A stretch of DNA of 64,000 nucleotides from Erodium maritimum (taxonomy: Eukaryota; Streptophyta; Magnoliopsida; Geraniales; Geraniaceae). Position numbers and translations under genes: made by a program. Positions 22,616-34,739 of this stretch are shown piece after piece. Location: NCBI GenBank assembly GCA_963921825.1, contig OY997592.1, positions 23,501,432-23,565,431 on the forward strand, given 5' to 3'. How positions within the stretch are numbered: position 1 is the first letter of the stretch; the number at the start of each line of letters is the position of its first letter. The notes beneath the pieces are model-generated. The model ran no database searches and was not told the origin of the DNA. It was given only the letters and a program-made list of their open reading frames with translations.

Positions 22616-23890
22616 GATACCTTGATATTGGACATACCGTGGCTGATTGGGTCGGTGGATACCATTGAGTCTATAGGTACTACATTGGGTGGGGCTCCGG
22701 TTGCCAGCCATATGATCCCGGGCACCCCATAGTGGGACGTGGGCCTCATCCACCAGCTATTTCCTGAAAATGACAAGGTCAATATCCTACATATCACGTT
22801 GTCCTCTACTAGGACAAAGAATGAGTGGTATTGGGCATCCGAGAAGAATGGTCTTTATACGAAGAAAGAGAGATATCTAACCCTCGCCCTAGCACGTCAT
22901 CAACAACGGTAGAACACGATCTCGGTATCCTGGTCAGCCTTATGGAATATTCCGGTCCCCCCGCGTCTCCTGGTCTTCCTATGGAGATGTCTAACTAACA
23001 CTCTTCAGGTGGCTGATAACCTCGCCAACAGGTACGTCCCGGTCTCGAGCACATGAGCCATCTGTGGTGAGGCCTCAAAATCGGTAACTCATCTATTCAT
23101 CACTTGAGGCTTTGCGAAAGTGTGTTGGGTGCAACTAGGAGGCATCCCACCCCTTGGGGATGATGTGGTTTTTGAAACTTGGTGGGTAGCCATGATGTTG
23201 AATAATCTCTAGAGTCGGGTAACCGAAGTCCTCAGCGTCCTCTGGGAAATATGGAAATCAAGGAATGCATTGCCTTGGAATGGAATCACCCAAGCTGCCA
23301 TAGGAGTCATCTCGAATGGCTCTTACCAATTTACTAACCTGGAAGGAAGCAAATGCTAAGGTGGAGCCCCCACTCTAGAACCGCCCTCATTGGCCGGCAC
23401 GTTTCACTCCTCCTCCGGAAGGTATGTGGGTTATTAATTTGGATTGTTCTACTTTCCGAGACTCAGGATAATCGGTCTGGGGAATGATCACCCGTTCAGG
23501 AGATGGACGGGTGTGCCTCACGGCCAATGGGGTACTCCCAAGTTGCTGGTCACCAATATTAATTGAAACTTAGACCATCGACATAGCCTTTCGCAACTCG
23601 GTCGGCCGGGAAATAGACCCCACGGCACCAATTCTTTTTCGGTCTGACGCTCAGGTTTTGCTGAACATGATCAAAACGGGGGATGCTCCACCGCCCCTTG
23701 TGGGTGCTATTATTAGATATATTAGAGTTATGTTGGATCAAACGAGAGAATTTCTCTCCAATTTGTAAAAAGGACAACGAACAAAGGAGCTCACTAGTTA
23801 GCCAGAGAGGCACGTCATGTGTCAGTCCTTCAGTGGTCAGACAATTTGCCTGATGCACTACTATGCATTCTTCTTACTGATGCTTAATCA
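22616..23890 (+). pseudogene. LINE relic, second part: zf-RVT and RNase H
   Basis: Directly after the inserted LTR the frame resumes with DTLILDIPWLIGSVDTIES. It passes into the zf-RVT domain (about 22810-23150: NEWYWASEKNGLYTKKERY, then SALWNIPVPPRLLVFLWR and AICGEASKSVTHLFITCGF), then an RNase H remnant with stops (about 23400-23870) ending DNLPDALLCILLTDA. The order and distances match the LINE at 10390-13400, so this is the 3' half of the element that begins at 16390. A poly(A) tail is not clear. It is non-functional. Confidence 0.85.
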
Positions 23891-24815
23891 AATATCCACA
23901 TTTTTTAGTTAAAAGGTGTATGAAAATGTTTATTTATGTAATTTTGGTAATATAATCTTTATAAAAATATAAATAAATTACTCACCCTTTTTGTAGTCAA
24001 TTTATATGACCTCAATAATTTCCGTAATTATCTAACCTCCATAATATGATTTTTTAGGGGTGTACATGGTCGATTTAACCGAACATTACACATGTTTAGT
24101 GAACCAACCGGAAGATTGGCCGGTGCGATATTTTGGAACCACAACCAGCACCGGAAAATACTATTCCGGGTGGTTTTCAACCGAATTAAAACCGGTTGGT
24201 TAACGGTTTGAAACCGCACCACCCAATTGATTGGGACTATCAGCCATGGACCGATTATTTTAACCTCTGGGCCAACAATATTTCTAAATCAGAATCAAAC
24301 CATAAAGACCAGCCATTTAATCAATGTTTTTTAGGATGAAAACCATAAGGATAGATCAAGGAGGGCTTCAAGCACTCAACTTGGTCCATACCTAATGATG
24401 AAAAACACCCTCTACCCTAAATTTTATTGAATATACTGAAAGTGTTACAAGAAATTGAAAGGAACATAATGATAAATGCAAATAGTTCAAAACTAAGCTA
24501 TTACAATCCTTGATGGATGAACTTCCTTCAAATTCAAGTTGTAGCTTCATCTCCGTGAATGACTTCATGGTACCTATATAATAAAACAATAGCAACCAAA
24601 TAAACAGAATTAGATGGAAATAATTACAATCACCAAAATAAATACAAATTAGAAACTGAAATAGGTATAAATTCATCAAATTTTTCGTGTTAGAACAATG
24701 TTGGGGCACCAACAGTGCTAGCAGCTTGCACAATATCTGGAAAAACAACAGTTATATTATAAATTAAATAGTACTTAAATAAACTCAAATCAACAAATTA
24801 CACCAGATTGTAAAA

Positions 24816-27800
24816 CTAATTTTTAACTTCTTCAAATCGAAGGTCCTCCATTAATTTCGCTAACATGGCTGCTCCTTGTGTTGGGGTCATCTCGGGTTCG
24901 AGTACAGAAATGTCACTCTTGAGCCAATCTTGAGTACATATTAACGCTTGCACCGTCAAGGGGAGTAGGGAGGACCTGAAAGGATTGAGTATCCTAGAAC
25001 CAACACTAAAGGCTGATTCTGAGGAAACGGTAGAGATTGGAATAGACAAGATATCCCTGGCCATCCTAGAAATAATAGGGTATCTATATGCATTTTGTTC
25101 CCACCAAATCAAAACATTGAAATTGGTCTTGTCTTCCACATCATCCTCCCTCAAATATTTCTCAAGCTCAGTTCTACCTAAAACCTCTTGTGAACTTTTA
25201 AGTCGTTTATAAGATGTGAACATCATATCAGTGTCAAGGTCCCCATCATCATTACCCATAACATATTGTGAACGAGATTCAACATTAGTGTCATAAAGTT
25301 TAACATATTCAGCATACATTGAATCTAATATATGTTTGACCCTAGGGATAATTAGGGCAACCTGATCAGCTGGATATAGATGTTCAATAGTATAGTTCAC
25401 AAAACTGAGTTTTTTTCGAGGGTCAAAAACAGGGGCAATGATTATGAACAAATTCATATTGTTCACATTGCCAAAATACTTATTGTATTTGGCTGCCATG
25501 AGATTGGACATGGATCTCATGTCACTATTTGTAGAGGCAAGACCTTTCTTAATGAAAAGATAAATATCAGTGACACAATCCAAAATAAGATTAGAAGTGG
25601 CATATGATGAACCAGAAACTTTGTTTGTCATGTCATAAAAAAATTTCAAAAATGACACGCATGCTTTACAATTAGCCCAATCTTGTTCACATAGCCTTTC
25701 TAAGGGGGTGTTATCATCTGTGCTAAGTTTCCTGTCCAATTCTGCGTTTAGATTAGGGTCAAGAAGTTCATACTCTTCAAAGGCCTTTTCTAAACTACAA
25801 GCAGCATCTAGCATAGCATAAGTAGAATTCCAACGTGTACAAACATCATAGCTCAACAACTTCTTGCTAACAATACCTACTTGTTTGACAACAAGTTTAA
25901 AACGGTTTAATCTCATACGGGATAATCGAATGAACCGAACAGCGGTCCTAATTTTTTCCATTGATCTCCCTATTTGATCTAAACCAGCACGCACAATCAA
26001 GTATAAAAAATGAGCAATACAACCCATGTGCATGAATTCACCCCCCAAGACAGTTGTGGACAAAGCATTCATCTTGTTGCTAAGTTGTTCTACGGCCTTG
26101 TCATTGGCTGATGCGTTATCTACAGTTATAGTCATGATCTTATCAAGACCCACTGAAGACAACCATACATAGCCTTACAAATATCCACACCCGTATGTGA
26201 CCCAATAGGTGTGAAATTTATAATTTTTTGGGTTAATTGTTGAAACTTACCCTTATGTATTGGTCACGAACACTATGCTACCCTCCTTTTCAAAATGATA
26301 TTTGCGGTACCTTATCTATTGGTCACGCGATTACGTTAGAAAAAATAGACGGTAAAATGTCGTTTTTCCATTCCGTTAGTCATATGACCTCGAGTATTAT
26401 ATAATGGATGGTAAAATGACATTTTTTCCTTCATTATTTGACTTTTATACATTTTATAAGGAACATTATCATTGCACCCTCGTTGTTGTTCCTTATAAAA
26501 TATATAGAGGTCAAATACTTAAGGAAAAAAACGTCATTTTACCATCCATTATATGACACTTGAGGTCATATGACTAACGGAATGGAAAAAACGGCATTTT
26601 ACCGTCTATTTTTCCTAACGTAATCCTGTGACCAATAGATAAGGTACTGCAAATATCATTTTGAAAAGGAGGGTAGCATAGTGTTCGTGACCAATACATA
26701 AGGGTAAGTTTCAACAATTAACCCTAATTTTTTTGTGTAGGACCCAATCGTCATCGACGAAATGAGCAGTCAGACACATATAGTTGACTTGTTGGCAACT
26801 AGTCCATGTGTCAGTGGTCAAATATACCCTTGGGGAACTAGACTTAAAGTAGGAATGCAACTTCAATTTTTTAGATTCATACATAGCAAACATACTTCTC
26901 ATATAAGTAACCCTAGAATGTATTTTGAAGTGGGGGCATGCAATTTTCATAAAAAAATTTAACCCTTCACCTTCTACGAAGCTGAAAGGTTATTCATCCA
27001 TCACCAACATCTTGGTCAGTGCATTTCGACATGCATCTTGATCAAAACGCCAAGATGTTAGTGATGCTTCTTTGCTTTGATCAAATGGGGTAAAAGCTAA
27101 TTGAAGTTGGGACTTCATATAAGTTGGATTTTTAGTACATATCTTGATATGGCCATGCATTGTACTAATTCCATACCTATTAAAATCAGATTTATACCTT
27201 TTACCACAATGTTTGCATACATTTAAAGCTTGTTTATCATAAATCACTGTATCAAAGTGTTTCCACACAAGAGATTTCTGACGAGAAGGTTTAGGTAACT
27301 TACCTGCAGCTGATGTTCCAGCTGCTGCCGCTCCAACTAGTTCCACTCCAACTGTTGCTTGAGATGCTCCATCAACATCTGCTCCAGACGATGCTCCAGC
27401 AGCCGCAACAACTGCTTCATCATCATCTTCCAGTGAAACAATAAGTTCACTTTCACTGGTAAAAGACTTGTTATTCAAAGAAAAAAAAGTTAGCAAATGA
27501 CCAGAGAATTAAGTTAATACAAATATAAAAGTACAATTTCAAATATAATTAAAAATAAAAATAATAGTGCATTACAAATATAATTACATCCAAGTTCAAA
27601 GAAAGATCAAGCCGGAAACAGTAAAGGCATAGGCATTCTTTAAAGTTAAATGAAAACAAAACCTCACAAAAAAAGATACTGAATTTAATCTCAAATAGCA
27701 AGTTTAAAACATCAAATTAAATTCACTATTTCAAAACAGTAATCCAGTATAGTGTGAACTATACACATCAAATGAAGTAGTAAGCTCGAGTATAGTTCAT

Positions 27801-28198
27801 AAATAAGCATCAAACAAAACAATATCACCTTAAAACAATTGTTTGTTTAAAAATCAGTGTGAACTATTGTTTTAGTGTATAGTTAACATCAAAATCAGTA
27901 TAGCTCATACTAAAACAATTGTTTTAAATTGAGTTTGACAGTTTAAACAATGAATTGAGTCAACAATGAATTTAATTATGCCTACAGGTTTATATTCAAT
28001 GAATTGAGTTTGACAATTTAAACAAACACAAACAGATAGTTTTAAAACGAAGAGTAGAGCTTTATACCTTTTCTTTGCCGGCATCCATTTGGAGTTATGT
28101 TCTCTAGCTGGTATACGAAGAATACTTGAACTCGAGCAGTACAGAAGCTTGACAGTTCGTTGAAAACTCGAGAGTGAAGATTGTAGTGCTTCCTCCAT
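24816..28198 (-). pseudogene. hAT transposase (BED zinc finger, RNase H-like core, hAT dimerisation domain), interrupted
   Basis: The suggested first exon is 28198-28068 (ATG at 28198). A 612 bp GT-AG intron (28067-27456) follows, and the second exon starts at 27455 with the frame kept (split codon AG|T). The N-terminus is an Ala/Gly-rich linker, then a BED finger at about 27080-27300 (WKHFDTVIY, CKHCGKRYKSDF, H-X4-C). The catalytic region shows LTTDTWTS (about 26800) and TVDNASAND (about 26110), then a WNSTY motif. The C-terminal dimerisation domain is at about 24880-25120 (WWEQNAYRYPIISRMARDIL, SSESAFSVG). Two lesions are visible: an in-frame TAA at 26990-26992 and the 495 bp MITE at 26230-26724, which splits the core. 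Otherwise the frame is open, so inactivation looks fairly recent. The exon-intron model is inferred. Confidence 0.88.
26230..26724. mobile_element. palindromic MITE, 495 bp, 9 bp TSD, inside the hAT transposase gene
   Basis: The left half from GGGTTAATTGTTGAAACTTA pairs with the right half almost to the centre (arms of about 240 bases with few mismatches), so the whole element is one hairpin. Flanks are TAATTTTTT at 26221-26229 and 26725-26733. Removing it brings the two transposase halves together (…WVLHKK|I… and …GSHTGVDICKAMYG…), which confirms the boundaries. There is no ORF. Nine-base TSDs suggest mobilisation by a Mutator-like transposase (inference). Confidence 0.92.
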
Positions 28199-28370
28199 CT
28201 CTTCACTCTCATTTATAGGGGAAAATCGTAAATCCCTCAACCAAAAAAGAAATCAACAGAGATCGTATAAATCAAAACGGATTTGGGGATTAAATTAAAC
28301 GAGATAAAAAAAATCAAACAAAATCAAACGAGATTTGGTCGATACAAACCTTTGCCAGTAGTCGAGATTT

Positions 28371-28796
28371 GGGTAAACTACAAATGCATACCCTTAAGTA
28401 TGCACGTTTAACTGATGAATACCCTGAAGTTTAAAGTTAACTGATGCATACCCTGAAGTTATGAGTTGTAACTCAAAACCCCTTCGTCAGCTAAAATGAC
28501 GAAAATACACTCAACTACACTTCAATAATTATGTTAAAAAATTATTTTAAAATTATTTTTGTTATATATACATATTTACTTATTAAATGACTTCATTTTT
28601 ATTTAAAAAATCACTTCATTTATATTTAAAAAAAATTATTTTAAAAAATCACTAAGGGTATTTTCGTCATTTTAGCTGACAGAAGGGGTTTTGAGTTACA
28701 ACTCTTAACTTCAGGGTATGGATCAGTTAACTTTAAACTTCAGGGTAATCATCGGTTAAACGTGACAACTTCAGGGTATGCATTTGTAGTTTACCC
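28371..28796. mobile_element. palindromic MITE-like element, 426 bp, in the hAT 5' region
   Basis: The left end GGGTAAACTACAAATGCATA and the right end (TATGCATTTGTAGTTTACCC) are perfect reverse complements over 20 bases. Pairing continues through 'cttcagggtat' words and a GTCATTTTAGCTGAC block with a short AT-rich centre. It lies upstream of the transposase start, so it may affect expression rather than coding. No TSD is evident in the flanks. Confidence 0.8.
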
Positions 28797-29282
28797 TAGA
28801 AAAAATCGACATGGATTACAAGCTTGAGGGAGTAGCAAATGATCTTCAAGATTCGATTGAGACTGTCGGCAAACAAAATAGAAACCCTAGAACTGACAAA
28901 TTAGAAAAATCGAGAAGTAGAGAAAATTAGAACTTGATCTGCATAATATGTGAATACGCAGACCAAGTAGGGCCGATTTCGGCGTCACCTGAGGTGCAGA
29001 ATTATTTGGGCCGCAAGTCAAGCCTACTGCCAAGCCCACAGCGAAGTCAGGCTGTCAAGCCCACTCAAGTTCAAGCCCAGTCAGCTCTTGGTCCGGTTGG
29101 TTTTAGTTAACTGGCGGTTCAGAGATGTCTAGACCGGAATTCGACCAAAACAGTGCCGGTTCACCTATTTTTTCACCGTTTTCACCCCGGTGCCACCGGT
29201 TCCGGGTTCTACAGTTTCGGTTACGGTTGGGTTCGATTGGTTTGGCCGGTCTCGGTTTTTAATGAACACCCCTATGATTTTT

Positions 29283-29524
29283 TTTTATCCCTTCAAATAC
29301 TTCCCATAATTATCTAACTCTTCACAATTATCTAACCTCCCACAATTTTCTAAAACAATTTAAAAAAAAACAATATTGATTTTTCTGTTATTCTTTTTTT
29401 TTTCTTTTAGCAGATGGAGATATTTTATTGATACTTAGTTTGAATTAAAAATAGTAGGCCACCAAAGATCTTCAAATTAAAGGACATACATTAAACTGAA
29501 ACAAAAGAAAATAAAGAGATTGCA
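29283..29524 (-). other. AT-rich flank, possibly the 3' end of a minus-strand LINE
   Basis: A T-run at about 29393-29403 is followed by TTTTAGCAGATGGAGATATT. That pattern is also seen at about 56290 (GTCAGCAAACGGAGGATATT), and it is reminiscent of LINE 3' ends read in reverse. The solo LTR at 29525 interrupts it. No coding sequence was seen. Confidence 0.3.
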
Positions 29525-32500
29525 TGTAATAACCACTCCCGGTCAAAGCAAGTCAAATCTGCGAAAAACAGGAAAATTTAAAAAAAAATTAGCAGACACT
29601 TAATTGAACCAAAAATTGACCCCGAGGGTCATATCGGACTTAAGTGACCCCGATATCAACCAAAGTGAGTTCCGGGGGACTCAGGGCAACTTTCTGATCA
29701 ATTTGGGAAATGTTGACTTTTCGCTGGAAAAGTCAACCGAGCGACGTTTTGGTCCATTCGAGGACCGTTTTGGATCCAAAAAGCTTAGCCTTCGTCGCAG
29801 CGGTCTTAGTTGAGCCGTTTCCTTGTAGCCCGTGAAGTTTCGTAATTTCTTGGAAAAAGTGCCCGTTTGGGGCCCGAAACGTCCGATTTTTCGCGAATCT
29901 GATTGGAAAATATCTAGTAGATATTTTCCAAAAGGTGTGGGACCCACCTTGCCACTTGTCCAACAAGTGGTGGTGTTAGTTTTGGGGGGAAAATACAAGG
30001 TTGAGGGCTTATAGGGTTCGGCCAAGACAGACCCAAAAGAAAAAGATTGAAACTTTGCTTTAGAGAGAGAGGCGGCAGAAAGGGACCACCTTGGAGCTTT
30101 TTTTCCATTCAATTGCTTCTTGGGTGATACTTGATCAAGTATTAATGATCAATTGATCATTTTGAAGAAAGGGGCGGCACTTTACTGTAGAGAGATAAAA
30201 CTTGACTTTGGATCTCCTTCATTTATTGTGGATGGTGCGCTACGGGTCAAGAGCAGGTAATTTCAAGACTGGGTTGTGTTCTTGTAAAGGTGGCCTTATA
30301 GATTAGCAGTTATTTTGTAGACATCAAATTCTTGGGTTAAACCACGGTAAAGACAATGTCATCAAAGGTGTTTTCATAGAGCAAATCGGTAAGAAAAGGT
30401 TGGTTCTTTTCCTTTTGTAGATTACCGTTTTGTATTGAGAAATAGGGAGTTAGGGTGTGTATTTTGTGAGATTTCGGAAATTGTGGTTAGAAACCTTAAT
30501 TTCGGAATTAGAACACTCGGGCTTCGGAAATTTATTCCGCCAATTGCGCTGGAACGCGTGATTATAATTAGAAATTGTAGAAGCAAAAATGGACATTTTC
30601 GGAGCCCCGAGGGACGTTTCCTAAACCCGGGCAGATTCGCCATGACGGGCGAATCGGGCTTTTCCGGGTCCAATATCGACAATGTCGAGTAATTGGGGAG
30701 TTTGGGAGTGATCAACATTGTCGGGGTTAAGTCTGGGCGTTAAGTTTATTGAATTGCAGTTTATTCCTGCGAGTTGTTAAGTGCCTTAAAATTGTGTTCT
30801 TTTAGATCTTGTCGCGGACCGAGGCAAGGGAAAGCTGGGTGAGTGACTGAGATCACACCGGAGCTCGTTGGTTGGCTTTTGGAGAACACGCACGAGGTAG
30901 GGAAAAGTAGCCGGATCTCGGCCCTGACTAGGGAAAGTTAACAGTAGAATTGCATGTGACACTTGGGGTGTCGTGGGTTAAGTAGGTTATCGAAGATTGG
31001 AAATGCATGTGACACTTAGTAGTGTCGTGGGAGCAGAGAACTTGTCAATATTAGGAGTACTGGAGGCATATGACCATGCCCGGAGGTTGATTGTGAAACT
31101 GGTAATATTAGAACTGTTGGAGGCATTGGTTATGCCGGAGGTTGTTGTGTGTTATTGTTAAGTCTTGGGTGGCCTTGAGAGCTCGTGCTATTATTGTTGA
31201 GTCTTGGGTGGCCTTGAGAGCCCGTACTATTATTGTTGAGTTTTGGGTGGCCTTGAGAGCCCGTGCTTTTATTGTTGAGTTTTGGGTGGCCTTGAGAGCC
31301 CGTGCTTTTATTGTTGAGTTTTGGGTGGCCATGACTGCCCGTGGGGTTGTTGAACCCGTGAGTTACGGTTGGTGGTTTTGAGTGGCCGTGAGTGCCCGTG
31401 GGGTTGTTGAACCCGTGTCTTTACTTTGGTGTCTTGGGTGGCCATGAGTGCCCGTGGGGTTGTGGAATCCGTGAGTTACGGTTGGTGGTTTTGAGTGGCC
31501 GTGAGTGCCCGTGGGGTTGTTGAACCCGTTCTTTACTTTGGTGTCTTGGGTGGCCATGATTGCCCGTGGGGTTGTGGAATCTGTGAGTTACGGTTGGTGG
31601 TTTTGAGTGGCCATGAGTGCCCGTGGGGTTGTTGAGCCCGTGAGTTACTGTTGGTGTATCTTGGAGGCCGTGAGTGTCTGTGGGGGCTGTTGAGTCCGTG
31701 TTTCACGGTTGGTGTCTTGGGTGGCTATGAGTGCCTGTGGAGTGCTGAACTTGTGTGGTTGCTGTTTGTTGAACTTTGTTTGTGATTGTGATAGTGGTTA
31801 CCTGAGATTGGGGGCCCGCTTCATGAAACGGGGGTCCACAAGCACACGCGTCTGCATGTTCAGACGGGGTAGGGGCCCCGCGTGTGTGGTTTGGGGTTGT
31901 GAGCATTCTTTGGCTGGCTTACGAGTTAGAGTCTCGGTAAGTTGCGAGCATTCTTGGGCTTGCCTGACTGAGTTAGAGTCTCGGGAGGTTGCGATCGTTC
32001 TTTGGCTGGCCTGACCGAGTTAGAGTCTCGGGAGGTTGCGAGCGTTCTTTGGCTGGCCTGACCGAGTTAGAGTCTCGGGTGGTTGCGAGCGTTCTTTGGC
32101 ACTGAGCAGCTGGCAGGAATGCGATCCTTTGTGATCTTGTTTGGTGTGCGATCCTTTGTGATCTTGGTTGGTGTGGCGTATTTATCCGTCGTGTCTTTGG
32201 AGGAGGTCGTCAATGGTTGTGTCGGGTCTACATTACGAGTCCGAGTGTCGAGTCTGTTGAGGAAGGTAACGGGTTGTGTGTTAGTTGAGTTACTTGAGTT
32301 TGGGGATGGTATTCCCGGTGTGGGTTTGGTTTTGGTGTTACCGGCTTTGTCTACTAATTATGTCGTAGTCAGTCTGTTATCTGTGGTGGTGAGCGAACGC
32401 TGACCCCTAGCTGCTTTTCCTACAGGTACCGATCACAGGACGGACTAGGTGAGCTCTCGAAGCTTGTGGAGCTAGGAGCAGAGTCCGGGTTTTACTTTTG

Positions 32501-32677
32501 AGTCTAGTGACGGATACCTTGTTTTGTCCACTTGTTGGGACTTATTTGGAGTTGTAAATATTATTTTGTTTAACTAAGTGGAGATTTTAAAGTGTTTATT
32601 CAAAACAGGTTTCAAACGGTTTTATTATTTTAAATGTTCGCGTCCCGAGTTCGGTTTACTGAAATTGGGGCGTGACA
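29525..32677 (+). repeat. solo gypsy LTR (3153 bp) with 5 bp TSD
   Basis: It begins TGTAATAACCACTCCCGGTC and ends GGGGCGTGACA. Both ends match the LTRs of the complete gypsy element at 35525-45542. TTGCA flanks both sides (29520-29524 and 32678-32682). No PBS or internal region follows, so this is a solo LTR left by recombination between the two LTRs of an element. The middle carries its own tandem arrays: a 39 bp unit repeated five times (31162-31340), longer units at 31370-31720, and a unit of about 47 bp repeated about four times (31905-32100). Open frames through the 39 bp array arise because 39 is a multiple of three. Confidence 0.93.
31150..32110 (+). repeat. three adjacent tandem arrays in the solo LTR
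   Basis: GTCTTGGGTGGCC-type words start at 31162, 31201, 31240, 31279 and 31318 (period 39). From 31370 the unit grows and carries GCCCGTGGGGTTGTTGAACC. From 31905 the word GTTAGAGTCTCGG recurs at 31925, 31972, 32019 and 32065 (period about 47). Confidence 0.85.
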
Positions 32678-32682
32678 TTGCA

Positions 32683-34739
32683 GTCTTGACCCATAGGTAA
32701 CAAACAATTAGATATGACAGTAGACTCAATAAAGCAGGGGTAATTAACTAGAGTATCATAAAAATTGGAGGCGTTACTGAAGTGTAGCATAGAGATCACC
32801 TTATCTGACTCGACCTAAAATTACGTGTTTTGGTGGAAATGTACCTTTTGAGGGGATGATGAGCAGCTAGGAGAACCCTAGATATAGAGGAGGTATCATC
32901 GGGGTTGCACCGATAGTGGCAGGATGAGTCGTGCATCCCCAAGCATGGCTCGGTGTTGGTTGACCCGATCATAATGTCAAGCGAGGCTGTTGAGCAGTCC
33001 TCGTTTGGATTATGGACGGGTAAACTACGGCCCATGATTGTGGCCCATCCAGGTGTCGAGATTACACGCGACGGGTATCCTGGTTAAGTAAGAAGTCATG
33101 TATTGCCACTGCCTCGCTTGGTCCTTCATCCTTGATGAGGCGAGGTCATGGTACCGAGTAGAGGCACACGTGATTCCAGTACCTCAGATGTTATGTCGAT
33201 TTAGGCAGGAGGTCTTGCATTGCAGGTCCAATGCTTCGCTTCCTTGATGTGGAGGGGCCTATAGTGGTGGGGTCGAGGGGCATCCTCAACGTCTACAGTC
33301 CATGTTGGTGGATTATTGTGGGCGACATCCTTTGAAATGCTCGGCGCCATTCCGATCTTGTACGATTCCCCATCTGAGGATGGGTTTCTACCGCCAGTTT
33401 TCGGTCCAGGTGTCGCATGTGCGGGTTATGGATCGTGTAGAGAGGCTAAACAGACAGTCCCACCACGGGATCCAATGCTAGCGTACCTAAGGTTAAAAAG
33501 GATACCTCATTGCTACCACCCTTTCGAAACGGTTATCCCGTCGTGGATGATAGGGAGAAGTAGGATCCTATCGGGATGGAGTGTGTGGCGATCCAAGGTG
33601 CTCGGGGGATCCCATCAAGAACGAGATCACTAATCGTCAATAGTTGTTGGTTGACCGCCAAGGTACTGGTATGGCTCCGAGGAGGCCGGTCCCATCCAAT
33701 CATCCATGTCGCACTAGGCGTGGATCGCCATGTGCGGGAGATTTGGTTCCCACCCCACGACGATGGTAGTGGTGGTTGTATGGTAGAAATGAGAGGGGCC
33801 CGGACCTGATCCTAAAGCCGCCCATGGATGGCCACCATATGCCCAGCAACGGGCCAACGACATCACTGATATCAGTCTCATGTTCTTTCCCGCACGATGC
33901 ATCAGGTTCACCCACTGGCGGTATTAGGCGGGGTAAATAGACTTGACCGATCGTGGAGTGTATTGGATTTGAAGGCGGAGGATGTAAAGGTGGTTGGTAT
34001 CACCATTTCTTCCGCCTCTCTTGTTTTATAAAATCCGTGGATAGAGCCGGACGCATGACTCAAGGCATGGTTGCATGTGATGATGGGACGCAAGTAGTAG
34101 CTGCGAGATGGCCGACACATACCACGTGGTTGATTGGTGTCACGAACAAGGCTTCAGCTGTCGGCGTAATGGGACGGAGCACAAGGACGATGGAGACAGG
34201 GTCTGAGGGGGTTGTGGTAGGCGGATGGGCAAAAGAGATTTGAGAGAAGCCTACGGAACAGATTAAAAAAAAACTTAATATCTTATTTTTGTTATTCGTT
34301 TACTTTCATAGTTGTCTTATTTAATTATTTATAAAAAATTTATTTTGATATATCAATTTGATAAATTTTACAAGTATGATAATTAAATAATAGTAAGCCA
34401 TTCATTCACTTCATCCATCCATCTATTGTGGTTTACCCCATTTATCCATCTATTGCAAAACAAATTTTACCGGGGTATTTTTACTAACACCCTCTGTTCG
34501 ATTAGTGTTTTTCAATAACACATCTTAAATGTCATTTATTATTATTTAAATGTTGTATTTCTTATTATTTTTCAAAAAAAATTCAAGTTTCTCTTAAATT
34601 TAGCTAATGATGTCAACGTTGTAGACAAAATATCTAACTTAACGTCTTTATTTGTCTAATCATCAAATAACACCATACCCTTCTTTATATAGCCATGTCT
34701 GGAATAAGGGCCTATGAACCTTGGGAGCTCGTAAAGACC
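32683..34739. other. 2 kb of unassigned, probably decayed repeat sequence
   Basis: The first 1.6 kb is of mixed composition with several short open frames on both strands (for example 33316-33633 plus, 33953-34243 plus, 33700-33915 minus). None carries a recognisable domain. An A-run at about 34265-34272 could be a retroelement tail. Bases 34280-34690 are AT-rich. It may be a heavily decayed LINE or gag-like relic; no function is proposed. Confidence 0.3.

Larger units (their letters stand above)
24055..29274 (-). mobile_element. hAT DNA transposon, 5.2 kb, TIRs and 8 bp TSD
   Basis: The left end reads TAGGGGTGTACAT and the right end is the reverse complement of TAGGGGTGTTCAT, a 13 bp TIR with one mismatch. 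TGATTTTT flanks both sides (24047-24054 and 29275-29282), an 8 bp duplication as expected for hAT elements. Subterminal regions are rich in CCGGTT-type words on both sides. The interior carries one minus-strand transposase gene with a BED zinc finger and hAT dimerisation domain. Two palindromic MITEs (26230-26724 and 28371-28796) are nested within. It would be an autonomous-type element apart from its lesions. Confidence 0.92.

Noticed and set aside
24985..25212. Plus-strand ORFs at 24985-25212 and 25380-25607
   Set aside because: They are antisense shadows of the hAT transposase, which has clear family motifs on the minus strand.
31108..31381. Open frames on both strands through the repeats of the solo LTR
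   Set aside because: The 39 bp unit is a multiple of three, so openness follows from the repeat; no start context or domain.
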